Below, piece after piece: positions 43,813 through 53,572 of a stretch of DNA of 64,000 nt; the first letter of the stretch is position 1, and every line of letters begins with the position of its first letter. The notes below the pieces were generated by a model, which was given only the letters and a program-made list of their open reading frames with translations, did no database searches and was not told the DNA's origin. Origin of the DNA: Dugong dugon (taxonomy: Eukaryota; Chordata; Mammalia; Sirenia; Dugongidae); contig CM057467.1 of assembly GCA_030035585.1 (NCBI GenBank), positions 67,320,941 through 67,384,940 on the forward strand, read 5' to 3'. Made by a program: the position numbers and the translations under genes.

Positions 43813-44461
43813 ACAGAGATGAGATAGCAGAACATAACCTTCCTCACCTCCCACCTCCACACTCTTTGCAGGATCCTAGCTTCAGGGAGCCACCTTTTTA
43901 GGAATGATCTGAATCATAATATGTGTGAGTGACTGATCGTTTCAGAACTCAGAGCAGACCACCAGGAGTCTTATTTGCATGAGGGACATAAGCCCTCCTG
44001 GGGGAAATGTTGAAGGAGACCTTATGACTAGTAATCAAGTACTCAAAAGACTAAGATTTAGACCCCGCCCCACCCTTACCCCCCAGATTGGGGTTAAATA
44101 AAGCTAAAACCGTTATGCTTTAACAATGCAAAATGCCAGAGACGCATAACCCATCTTGAGAGAGTAGCCAGTGGTCGAAAAGGAAAGCTACTCCTCTCCG
44201 TACTAGGTTGTGCCCCTCAAATCTCACCTAGCCCAATTTCACAGTGCTAGGCAGCTTTCTTCCAGGACACTTGCTGGTGTAACCTGAGATGAGTCATTTC
44301 ATTTTGAAAGACCTCAGTTTGCACATGCCTCATGAAACAGTCACTCACACATTAGTATGATTTAGGTCATTTCTGAAAAGATGGTTCCCTGAAGCTAGGA
44401 TCCTGCAAAGAGCGTGGAAGTAGGCGGCGGAGGAAGGTTATGTTCTGCTATTTCATCTGTA
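43813..44461. repeat. Inverted duplication, arms of about 130 bp
   Basis: Arm 1 (43,813-43,943) and arm 2 (44,332-44,461) are inverted copies at roughly 85% identity. For example, 'ctttgcaggatcctagcttc' and 'tagcagaacataaccttcct' in arm 1 reappear exactly in reverse in arm 2. The 388-bp spacer is unassigned and carries an ATTTGCAT octamer (about 43,973). Either an inverted duplication or a DNA element with long inverted ends; no TSD found. Confidence 0.8.
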
Positions 44462-44591
44462 AAATGGGAACAATCTATAATTAAATATTAAATGCTTATG
44501 ACAGCTTCATGATCCCAAGCTTTCTACCAGCCGGGCATTATCTGAGAACTCCATCAAAAACATCACATAAGATTTGTGGATACTTTAAAAA

Positions 44592-44666
44592 ACTTGTTAA
44601 AGACCAATATATAAGCTACTACTTACCAACTTGTTAAAGACAAGTATATAAGCAACTACCTACCAA
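44592..44666 (+). repeat. Tandem duplication, 2 x about 37 bp
   Basis: 'aacttgttaaagaccaatat' and 'aacttgttaaagacaagtat' each start a unit ending in 'ctac(t/c)tacc'. About 90% identical. Confidence 0.88.
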
Positions 44667-45330
44667 TATCTGGTTTTATCCACCTTTTCTTAAGAGTTCT
44701 AATGTAACATGGGTTTATAAGAAGCCATAGGAATTTTGAAAGTATGAAAATTTAAATATCAAAAGGATTTATAGGTTTTTTTTTTTTTTTTTGAATTGAA
44801 AAGATAAGAGAAACTCTTTAGATACACAAGAAGATTGAGGAAAAAATAAAATATAAAAAAAAAAAACATAAATAGCAAAAAACAAAAAAAGCCTATTCAT
44901 TGATAACCTTAAAGTCATGTCAAAAAGCCAACCTATCTGGAAATCATTACTGGAAAAATGATATAAAACACAAAGTAACAAACTATAAAATCAGCAGACC
45001 CAGCAATTAAACTTGGTAGCCCAGGAATTCCAATGACCTAATGTTTATAAGACATGAAACAGATGAGTTTGTAGGGTGAACGAAAAAACCTCTATACCAT
45101 TCTGTTGATAGTAATCCCTGCCTTCACAGAGCTCCCTAAGAAGCCCATGAACAGGGATATGAGAATGGGGCTGTTGGTGTTGCTATTGTTCTGTTCCTAT
45201 TAGGCTGCTGAGGCTATTGACTGCTGGGAAGGGGCTTGGTGGATGGAAGAAGGTGGGGGATGGCCATTGAATTACCCTCCTCATTTTACAGACTTAAGAT
45301 ATTGTGATTCCATAACGGTAGATTGCCAGA
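44667..45330. other. Unassigned AT-rich sequence
   Basis: Contains a T run (44,776-44,792) and A-rich stretches (44,838-44,890). A weak L2-like block is at about 45,110-45,160. No gene signal. Confidence 0.4.
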
Positions 45331-45332
45331 GG

Positions 45333-45535
45333 AGTCCCTGGGTGATACCAACAGTTAACATGCCCAGCAGCTAACCAGAAGGCTGGAGGTTAGCATCCAC
45401 CCAGAGGCCGCTGGGAAGAAAGGCCTGGCAACCTAATTCTGAAAAATCAGCCATTGAAAACCCCGCGGAGCACAGTTCTACTCAACACACATGGTCACCA
45501 TGAGTCAGAATCAACTCCATGGCAACTGGGTTTTT
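45333..45535 (+). mobile_element. AfroSINE, variant form
   Basis: 'ggagtccctgggtgatacca', 'gctggaggttagcatccacc', and the variant body 'gaagaaaggcctggcaacct', 'aatcagccattgaaaacccc', 'gcacagttctactcaacaca'. Same subfamily as 16,235-16,405. Confidence 0.88.
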
Positions 45536-45583
45536 AGAGTACTGGAGGAAACAACACGTTGGTCTCAAAGTCAAATGACCAGG

Positions 45584-46098
45584 TATCATGGATTGAATTA
45601 TGTCCCCCCAAAAATGTGTGTTTATCAGTTTGACTGGGCCATGATTCTCAGTATTGTGTGGTTGTCCTCCATTTTGTGATTGTAATTTTATGTTAAAGAG
45701 GATTAGGGTGGGATTGTAACACCCTTACTATAGTGACATCCCTGATCCAATGTAAAGGAAGTTTCCCTGGTGTGTGGCCTGCACCACCTATGTTACAAGA
45801 AATAAAAGGAAAAGGAAGCAAGCAGAGAGTTGGGGACCTCATGCTACCAAGAAAGCAGTGCCGGGAGCACAGCATGTCCTTTGGACACAGGGTTCCTGTG
45901 CAGAGAAGCTCTTAGTCCAGGGGAAGATTGAGGAGAAGGACCTTCCTCCAGAGTCGACAGGGAAAGAAAGCCTTCCCCTGGAGCTAACACCCTGAATTTG
46001 GACTTTTAGCCTACTTTACTGTGAAGAAATAAATTTCTCTTTGTTAAAGCCATCCACTTGTGGTGTTTCTGTTACAGCAGCACTAGATGACTAAGACA
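45584..46098 (+). mobile_element. Complete solo LTR with 5-bp TSD
   Basis: 515 bp bounded by CCAGG at 45,579-45,583 and 46,099-46,103. It starts 'tatcatggattgaattatgt' and ends 'gatgactaagaca'. A plausible polyadenylation region 'gaagaaataaatttctcttt' lies at about 46,023-46,042. MaLR/ERVL-like; no internal proviral genes remain. Confidence 0.9.
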
Positions 46099-46104
46099 CC
46101 AGGC

Positions 46105-46230
46105 TTATAATTCCTGGCTGTGGCATTTCTAACTAAGGAACCTTGAGCAAGTCACATAACCTCTCAGGTCCTTAGTCCTTTCGTATGTGAAATAAAGATA
46201 TTGTGAGGAGAAATGATATAATTGTGTGAA
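46105..46230 (+). mobile_element. MIR fragment
   Basis: 'accttgagcaagtcacataa', 'cctctcaggtccttagtcct', 'gtgaaataaagatattgtga'. Confidence 0.7.
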
Positions 46231-46832
46231 AACTCTTCTTTATACGGTCTTTGCTGCATACATGGAATAAGGACTGGTTTAAATCAGTGCATAAATAACA
46301 CAACTATTTTAATTAATCTAAGAGGAGACATGAGGTTAAACTGCTCTGCCAGCAAGATTCGGAAAGTACCTGGAAGCTGGGCTCAGGCCAATAGATGATC
46401 CCCCTCTGGGAGGTTGTGAAATCCATTTTTGCCTATAGATTTTGGAGCAAGGGTTAGATAGTTCTCCTCTGCTTACCTGGGCCAGGATCTTGGCAGGACA
46501 CAGTGGCTGCTGGGTCTTTATAAACTACCAAGCTTCCCACACTCCTCTTCCTCCTATGTGTGCAATTGAAGACCTGTGTCCTGGAGCTTGTCCTACACTG
46601 CATCCTCAGCCCCAGCACTGGGGCTCTCAACCAATCACAAGTAATAGTTAAAATTGCAACGTTCAGGACTAATGTCAGTGTGAAAAACAATTTGAATTGA
46701 TTCAGGGCTTTCTGGGTAATAAAGTCCTTCTCTCTCACCTGCTTTGCACTATCAGAGCTTGAGTGGGAGAGAAAGGAACAAAATAACAGCCCTCAGGAAA
46801 ACAACCTAAATGTGCATTCAAAGGGCAGTAAC
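46231..46832. other. Unassigned sequence
   Basis: No repeat recognised. Opposing short frames at 46,442-46,738 have no supporting features. Confidence 0.38.
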
Positions 46833-46841
46833 AGCACTTAG

Positions 46842-46993
46842 GGAGCCCTGGCAGCACGGTGGTTAAGAGCTTGGCTGCTAACCAAAAGGTCTGCAGTTCA
46901 AATCCACCACCAACTCCTTGGAAACCCTATTGGGCAATTCTACTCTGTTCTATAGGGTCGCTGTGAGTCAAAATCGACTTGACGGCAACAGGT
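46842..46993 (+). mobile_element. AfroSINE, short form (first of a tandem pair)
   Basis: 'ggagccctggcagcacggtg', 'gtctgcagttcaaatccacc', 'gtcgctgtgagtcaaaatcg', ending 'gacggcaacaggt'. The preceding and following 'agcacttag' (46,833-46,841; 46,997-47,005) is its TSD. Confidence 0.93.
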
Positions 46994-47006
46994 ATAGCAC
47001 TTAGAA

Positions 47007-47208
47007 AGAAGCCCTGGGGGCACAAGGATTAAGCTCTCAGCTGCTAACTGAAAGGTTTTAGACCTACCCAGTGGCTGTACCGGAGAAAGACTGGGTGATC
47101 TGCTCCTGCAAAGATTACAGCCAAGAAAACCCTATGGGGCAGTTCTACTCTGTCACATGGGGTCACTATGAGTCAAAAATCGACTCCATGGTACCTAAAA
47201 ACAACAAC
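47007..47208 (+). mobile_element. AfroSINE, long form (second of a tandem pair)
   Basis: 'gaagccctgggggcacaagg', 'ggagaaagactgggtgatct', 'cagccaagaaaaccctatgg', tail 'atggtacctaaaaacaacaa'. The 13-bp repeat ATAGCACTTAGAA lies at 46,994-47,006 and 47,209-47,221. Confidence 0.93.
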
Positions 47209-47221
47209 ATAGCACTTAGAA

Positions 47222-47502
47222 GTTAGGTCACAAGCAATTTCAAAATTTCAAATGTAAAACGCATTCTATATCACATGAAATTATCAAAATTACTGAATTT
47301 CACTGAAAAACTGAGAAGATTTGACAACCCTGTATCTGCATTTCCACACTCCCTTCCCCTCGGCAAAGCTGACAAGCAGTCACCCCATTTAACTGGAATA
47401 CAAGTTCTCCAGTTCACCCCAGTCATATCTGCCTGCCTAAAATATCATCTAGGTTACCTATCTAACCCCTGTGTGTGGGTAAGTTTGAAATCGCTGGAAC
47501 CG
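47222..47502. other. Unassigned sequence
   Basis: Nothing recognised. Confidence 0.35.
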
Positions 47503-47870
47503 AGGTTATAAGCTCTGAAATCATTAGATCTGGGTTTTAATCCTATCTCTACCGTGTACTAGCCTTGGGGCTTTGAGCAAATTTCTTAACTTCTCTGAGC
47601 TCCAGTTTCTTCATGTTTAAAGTAAACGTAAATTAGTCAGTGGTTAAGAGCTACAGCTGCTAACCAAAAGATCAGCAGTTCAAATCCATCAGCTGCTCCT
47701 TGGAAACACTATGGGGCAGTTCTGCTCTGTCCCATAGGGTCTCTGTGAGTAGGAATCGACTTGATGGCAACAGGTTTTTACCAGATGGGCTGAAATGAGA
47801 ATTAAGAGACAGTGGATTTAGTATAGTGAATAGCACAGAGTAGTCACTCAGTAAACATTAACGTCACCAT
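47503..47870 (+). mobile_element. MIR, split by an AfroSINE
   Basis: 'agatctgggttttaatccta', 'aacttctctgagctccagtt', then the SINE, then 'agaattaagagacagtgg' and 'gtcactcagtaaacatta'. Confidence 0.8.
47637..47778 (+). mobile_element. AfroSINE, short form
   Basis: 'cagtggttaagagctacagc', 'gatcagcagttcaaatccat', 'ctatggggcagttctgctct', 'gtaggaatcgacttgatggc'. The head is slightly shortened. Confidence 0.92.
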
Positions 47871-48129
47871 TATTTTTATAACCACCATCACTACTATTAT
47901 CACTCGCACCTTCACTGGGGATTTCCCACGCATGTTGTGGAAAACAACTGAACACTCCTGGACCAGTGGTTGCCAGAAGTCAACTTGTGGACTTGGCATG
48001 GTGCCCCCTCACTACAAGTGGTAAGGCACAGGCCAAACCAACACTTGGCAGGAAAGTTAGACAGAGGGCTACTGCCTTGAGTGGGGAGATGGACCATAAG
48101 GTCCCATCCAACATGAAAGTTGGAGTATT

Positions 48130-48310
48130 CAGTGGCATAGCTGGTATTTCTTACATCTCATTTAATCAAATCCTCACATCAGCCCTATGAATAGACATTA
48201 TTATTGTCCTCATTGCACAAATGAGAAACTGAGACTTAAAGACGCCAAGTAACTTGCCAAAGATCCTGGAGAGGTAGAGTCAGGACTAGAAGCCAGGATT
48301 TCTGTCTGTT
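48130..48310 (-). mobile_element. MIR
   Basis: 'acatctcatttaatcaaatc', 'caaatgagaaactgagactt', 'aagtaacttgccaaagatcc', 'gaagccaggatttctgtctg'. Confidence 0.83.
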
Positions 48311-48371
48311 TCTTCTCAGGAAAGATGTTTCTTGATGATTGAGGAAGCTTCATTCCTCAACTTCATACTTG

Positions 48372-48407
48372 TGTGTGTGTGTGTGTGTGTGTGTGTCTGT
48401 GTGTGTG
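48372..48407 (+). repeat. (GT)n microsatellite
   Basis: About 17 GT units with one CT interruption, directly at the A-tail side of the following L1 fragment. Confidence 0.95.
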
Positions 48408-48691
48408 ATTTAGATGAAGGTTTACAAAGCAAATTAGTTTCTCATTAAACAGTTAATACACAGATTGTTTTGTGACATTGGTTGCCACCCCACAACATGT
48501 CAACACTCTCCATTCTCGACCTTGGGTTCGGTATTAGCAGCTTTCCTGTCCCCTCCTGCCTTCTCATCCTTGCCACTGGCCTGCTGTGCCCATTTAGTCT
48601 CGTTTTGTTTTATGGACCTGTCTAATCTTTGGCTGCAGGGTGAACCTCAGGAGTGAATTCAGTACTGGGTTAAAAGGTGTTTGGGGTCAAT
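48408..48691 (-). mobile_element. L1 3' UTR fragment
   Basis: 'gatttagatgaaggtttaca', 'gtttctcattaaacagttaa', 'ttttgtgacattggttgcca'. Same family as 13.3 and 35.1 kb. Severely truncated. The tail has been replaced by, or evolved into, the GT repeat. Confidence 0.88.
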
Positions 48692-48939
48692 TTCATGCAT
48701 TTTGAATAGTCTCCCAAAATGTCGTGAAAACATGGCTGTACACAGTTGAGGCTGATTGCTAAACAACTAAAATGTAATGGCCTCAAATGGATGTAGTCTT
48801 GTTCCTGGGCACCAGGGCACAGTATGAAGGGCCAGGCTGAACCGGACTGGACAGGACTGGACAGGACTGGATTATTTCCTGGAGCCCAAAGCACTGCTCT
48901 TTGTATCCATAGTTGCCATCACAGTTCCTAGCATAGAAC
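48692..48939. other. Unassigned, with a small tandem repeat
   Basis: 'ggactggaca' type 10-mers are repeated three times at about 48,844-48,872. Nothing else recognised. Confidence 0.6.
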
Positions 48940-49310
48940 TTCTCTGAGTCTCGGTTCCCTGATCTGTAGAAGGAAGATAATAACTATAACCCCATCGTAT
49001 AGTTGTTAGAGGATTAGATGACTTCCTATATGTAAAGCACTTAGAACTGTGCCTGCCACGTGTTGTTATCATTAGGTGCTTATCAAGTCGATTCCGACTC
49101 ATAGTGGCCCCATGTGACAGAGTAGAATGGCCTCATCGGGTTTTCTAAACTGTAATCTTTTCAGGAGCAGATTCCCAGGTCTGTCTCCCTCGGAGTCACT
49201 GAGTAGGTTCGAACTGCCAACTTTTTGGTTAGCAGACAAAGGCTTAACTATTTCGCCATCAGGGGTCCTTATAGTAAGAGCTATATATGTATTGGCTGTT
49301 ACTAATATTG
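48940..49310 (+). mobile_element. MIR, split by an AfroSINE
   Basis: 'cttctctgagtctcggttcc', 'tagttgttagaggattagat', 'gtaaagcacttagaactgtg' to about 49,062. The end resumes after the SINE at 49,271 ('agagctatatatgtattggc'). Confidence 0.75.
49063..49270 (-). mobile_element. AfroSINE, long form
   Basis: From the tail 'gttgttatcattaggtgctt' through 'agtcgattccgactcatagt' and 'ttcgaactgccaactttttg' to 'ttcgccatcaggggtcc'. Confidence 0.92.
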
Positions 49311-49547
49311 TATGATACTATCATTGAATGCAAAGTCCACATTCTTTTCGCTATCCTATCCTGCCTCCTATATTGGACTGTTTAATACATTGTTTCATAT
49401 TGTACTGTTTAACATAAAACCCAATTTAAATGCAAAGGAAGAAAGAAAGGGAAAGAGAGAGGGAGGAAGAGAATAAAAGGAAAGCAATCTGACTGCAAGG
49501 TGGAGGATGAGATCATGGTCACAGTGCCCATTTAGACATCTATTGCT
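49311..49547. other. Unassigned, with a GA-rich stretch
   Basis: 49,436-49,492 is purine-rich ('gaaagaaagggaaagagaga'). The rest is unassigned. Confidence 0.5.
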
Positions 49548-49772
49548 TTGTTGTTGTTGTTAGGTACCATGGAGTTGATTTTCGACTCATAGTGACCCAT
49601 GTGACAGAGTACAACTGCCCCATAGGGTTTTCTAGGCTCTCATCTTTACCGAAACAGATCACCAGGTCTTTCTCCTTGGAGACGCTAGGTGGGTTGGAGC
49701 TGCTAGGTAGATTCAAACCACTGACCTTTCAGTTAGCAGCCAAGTGTTTAAGCATTGCGCCACCAGGGCTCC
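49548..49772 (-). mobile_element. AfroSINE, long form, complete
   Basis: Tail 'ttgttgttgttgttaggtac', body 'ccatagggttttctaggctc', head 'gcattgcgccaccagggctc'. A TSD-like 'atctattgct' lies on both sides (49,537 and 49,775). Confidence 0.93.
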
Positions 49773-49923
49773 TTATCTATTGCTATAAGACAGTCCAAAC
49801 AGGCAGGGGCAGAGGGCAAGAGTGCGGCAGAGTATAGATTTAAATTCACTCACCCCATCCAGCCAGAGCTCCTCCTACCTCCCCTGAGGAGGGATGGGGC
49901 TTCATCCTGCCACCCATTCCCAT

Positions 49924-50114
49924 CACTGTGGAGTTGATTTCGACACACAGAGACCCTGTAGGACAGATTTGAACTGCCCCACAGTGTTTCCAAGGTTGTA
50001 ATCTTTATGGAAGCAGACCGCCAAACCTTTCGCCTGTGGAGTGGCTGGTGGGTTTGAACAGCTGAGCTTTCAGCCAGCAGCCCAGCACTTAGTCACTGTG
50101 CCGCCAGCTCTCCT
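49924..50114 (-). mobile_element. AfroSINE, long form
   Basis: 'atcactgtggagttgatttc', 'gtttccaaggttgtaatctt', 'atggaagcagaccgccaaac' and 'gtgccgccagctctcc'. The third antisense SINE within about 1.1 kb. Confidence 0.92.
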
Positions 50115-50432
50115 TCAACCTGCAACAGTGCAGGGGAAAGAGCACTAGCCTGAGAACCAGCAGACCTGGTTTCTAGACCATGCTAATCACTCACTATGTA
50201 ACCTTGGAAAAAGCACTTGTTTCTGTGGGCCTCTCTTTCCTCACTCGTTTAAACAGAGAATTGATTTCATTATTCTGAAAGTCCCCTTCCAATCCTGTGA
50301 CAGGAGGGAATGAGGTGTGATGGAAAGTTTCTGGACTTTGCCACCAGACAGACCTAGATTTAGATACTGCCTCCGCCTCATACATGTGACATTGATCTAG
50401 TCATGATCTCTCTGAGCCTTGTTAATTACAAG
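50115..50432 (+). mobile_element. Two decayed MIR-like fragments
   Basis: About 50,125-50,260 ('aaagagcactagcctgagaa', 'cctggtttctagaccatgct') and 50,305-50,432 ('tctggactttgccaccagac', 'gacctagatttagatact') both resemble the sense MIR head and middle. Confidence 0.55.
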
Positions 50433-50582
50433 GATTTGACACAACACCCTCAGAGTCACCCTTGTCTCTTACACATTGTGATGCCCTGATCTGTCCAACC
50501 AAAGATGCAGACATCGTGCCTCAGAGAGAGACCTTGTCCTGGGAGAAGGCAGTGAGCACCACTCTTATTTATCTTCAAGTAT
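50433..50582. other. Unassigned sequence
   Basis: Nothing recognised. Confidence 0.35.
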
Positions 50583-50864
50583 TTAGGCCCTTTTTTCATC
50601 TGCTTCTTTGGCATTAGTGGTTGGTGTGTAAATTTGAATAATGGTCATATTAACTAGTTTTCCTTGTAGGTGTATGGATATTGTCCTATCACTGACAGCC
50701 TTGTATATCAGGATAGATCTTGAAATATTCTTTTGGACAATGAACGTGATGCCATTCATCTTCAATTTGTCATTCCCAGCATAGTAGACCATAGGATTGT
50801 CCAACTCAAAATGGCTAATACCAGTCCATTTCAGCTCAGTAATGCCTAGGATGTCTATCTTCAA
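50583..50864 (-). pseudogene. RTE endonuclease N-terminal segment (inverted piece)
   Basis: 93-residue open segment starting MKIDILGITELKWTG, the APE-type endonuclease N-terminus (conserved E in 'TELKW'), through 'MTIIQIYTPTTNAKEAD'. It stops at the inversion boundary. The rest of the protein is on the other strand. A fragment, not an expressed gene. Confidence 0.85.
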
Positions 50865-53358
50865 ATGTTATTCAAATTTACACACCAACCACTAATGCCA
50901 AACTTGAAATTGAAGATTTTTCCCAACTTCTGCAGTCTGAAATTGATCAAATGTGCAATCAAATGCATTGATAATTACTGGTGACTAGAATACTAAAGTT
51001 AGGGACAAATAAGAAAGATCGGTAGTTGGAAAATATGGCCTTGGTGATAGAAACGATGCCAGAGATTGCATGATAGAATTTTGGAATACCAATGACCTAT
51101 TCATTGGAAATAACTTTTTTCAACAACATGAATGGTGACTATACCCGTGGACCTCACCAAATGGAATATACAGGAATCAGATTGACTACATCTGTGGAAA
51201 GAGACATGGAGAAGTTCAACATGATCAGTCAGAACAAGGCCAGGGGCTGACAGTGGAACGGATCATCAATTGTTCTTATGCAAGTACAAGCTGAAGCTGA
51301 AGACAATTAAAACAAGTCCGCAAGAGCCAAAGTCCGACCTTGAGTATATCCCACCTAAATTTAGAGACCATCTCAAGAATAGATTTGACACATTGAATAC
51401 TAATGCCTGAAGACCAGATGAGTTATAGAATGACATCAAGGACATCGTACATGAAGAAAGCAAAAGTTCATTAAAAAAAAAAGAAAAGACCAAAATGGAT
51501 GTCCAAAGAGACTTTGATATTTGCTCTTGAATGTAGAGTAGCTAAAGTGAAAGGAAGAAATAATGAAGTAAAAGAGCTGAAGAGAAGGTTTCAAAGGGCA
51601 GCTCAAGTATTAAAATGAAATGTACAAAGATCTGGAGTTAGAAAACCAAAAGGGAAGACATACTCGGCATTTCTCAAACTGAAAGAACTAAAGAAAACAT
51701 TCAAGCCTCGAGTTGCAATATTGAAGGATTCCTTGGAGAAAATATTGAAGGACACAGGAAGCATTGAAAGAATATGGAAGGAATACACAGAGTCACTGTA
51801 CCAAAAAGAATTGGTCAACATTCAACCATTTCAGGAGGTAGCTTATGATTAAGAACCGATGGTATTGACGGAAGAAGTCCAAGCTGCACTGAAGGCATTG
51901 GCAAAAAAAAGTTTCCAGGAATTGACGGAATACCAATTGAGATGTTTCAACAAGGGGAGGCAGTGCTAGAGGTGCTCACTCACCTATGCGAAGACATTTA
52001 AAAGACAGCTACCTGGTCAACCAACAGGAAGAGATCCATATTTGTGCCCATTCCAAAGAAAGGTGATCCAACAGAATGTGGAAATTATCGAACAGTATCA
52101 ATATTATCACATGCAAGTAAAATGTTGCTGGAGATCTTTGAAAAATGGTTGCAGTAGTACATTGACAGGGAACTGCCAGAAATTAAAGCCAGATTCAGAA
52201 GAAGACATGGAGCAAGGGATATTATTGCTGATGTCAGATGGCTCTTGGCTGAAAACAGACAATACCAGAAAGATGTTTACCTGTGTTTTATTGACTATGC
52301 AAAGGCATTCGACTGTGTGGATCATAACAAATTATGGATAACATTGAGAAGAATGGGAATTCCAGAACACTTAATTGTGCTCTTGAGGAACCTGTACATA
52401 AACCAAAAGGCAGTTGTTTGAACAGAACAAGGGGATACCGCGTGGTTTGAAGTCAGGAAAAGTGTGCATCATGTCGTATCGTTTCACCATACTTATTCAA
52501 CCTGTATGCTGAGCAAATAATCCGAGAATCTGGACTATATGAAGAAGAATGCTGCATCAGGGTTGGAGGAAGACTTATTAACAACCTGTGATATGCAGAT
52601 GACACAACTTTCTTGCTGAAGCAAAGAGAATTTGAAGCACTTACTGATTAAGATAAAAAACTACAGCCTTCGGTATGGATTACACCTCAACATAAGGAAA
52701 GCAAAAATCCTCACAACTGGACCAATAAGCAACATCGTGATAAGCGCAGAAAAGATTGAAGATATCAAGGATTTCATTTTACTTGGATCCACAATCAACA
52801 CTCATGGAAGCATCTGTCAAAATATCAAATGACATATTATATTGGACAAATCTACTGCAAAGACCTCTTCAAAGTGTTAAAAAGCAAAGATGTCACTTTG
52901 AGGACCAAGGTATAACACCCAAGCCATGGTGTTTTCAGTCACCTCATATGGATGTGAAAGCTGGACAATGAAAAAGGAAGATCAAATAATACATGCCTTT
53001 GAATTATGGTGTTGGTGAAGAATATTGAATATACCATGGATTGCCAGAAGAATGAACAAATCTGTCTTGGAAGAAGTACAGCCATAATGCTCCTTAGAAG
53101 CGAAGATGACAAGAATTCCTCTCACATACTTTGAACATGTTACAGGAGGGACCAGTCCCTGGAAAAGGATATTGTGCTTGGTAAAATAGGTCAGCCAAAA
53201 AGAGGAAGACCCTCAAACGGATGGATTGACACAGTGGCTGCAACAAGGGGCTCAAACATAGTTAACAAGTGTGAGGATGGCACAGGACTGGGCAGTATTT
53301 CATTCCGTTGTACATAGGGTCACTATGAGTTGGAACCAACTCCAGGGCACCTAACAAC
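50583..53358 (+). mobile_element. RTE/BovB-clade LINE with inverted 5' segment
   Basis: The longest RTE copy here. 50,868-53,358 is plus-oriented: endonuclease remainder, RT motif A FIDYAKAFDCVDH (about 52,286-52,324), YADD (52,592-52,603), then the C-terminal region and the tail 'gggcacctaacaac'. 50,583-50,867 is on the opposite strand and encodes the endonuclease N-terminal part. A perfect 35-bp inverted repeat (50,608-50,642 with 50,868-50,902) marks the switch. The frame is shifted or stopped many times, so it is non-functional. Confidence 0.9.
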
Positions 53359-53370
53359 ATCTTCTGCTTA

Positions 53371-53560
53371 AGCACTTGGCTGCTAACTGAAAGGTCAATG
53401 GTTCAAACCCTCCAGTTGCTCTGCAGGACAAAGATGTCACTGTCTGCTTCTGTAAAGATTACAGACTTGGAAACACTATGGGGCAGTTTTACTCTGTCCT
53501 ATAGTGTTGCTATGGGTCAGAATCAACTAGATGGCAGAAGGTTTGGTTTTTTGGTTTTTA
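53371..53560 (+). mobile_element. AfroSINE, with 12-bp TSD
   Basis: ATCTTCTGCTTA at 53,359-53,370 and 53,561-53,572. Starts within the head ('agcacttggctgctaactga'), then 'tcaatggttcaaaccctcca', 'ctatggggcagttttactct', and tail 'ggttttttggtttttа'-like T-rich sequence. Inserted right at the RTE 3' end. Confidence 0.93.
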
Positions 53561-53572
53561 ATCTTCTGCTTA

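Noticed and set aside
50583-50864. Separate small gene encoding an endonuclease-like protein
   Set aside because: It is the inverted 5' end of the adjoining RTE element, shown by the 35-bp inverted repeat and the matching protein continuation on the other strand.
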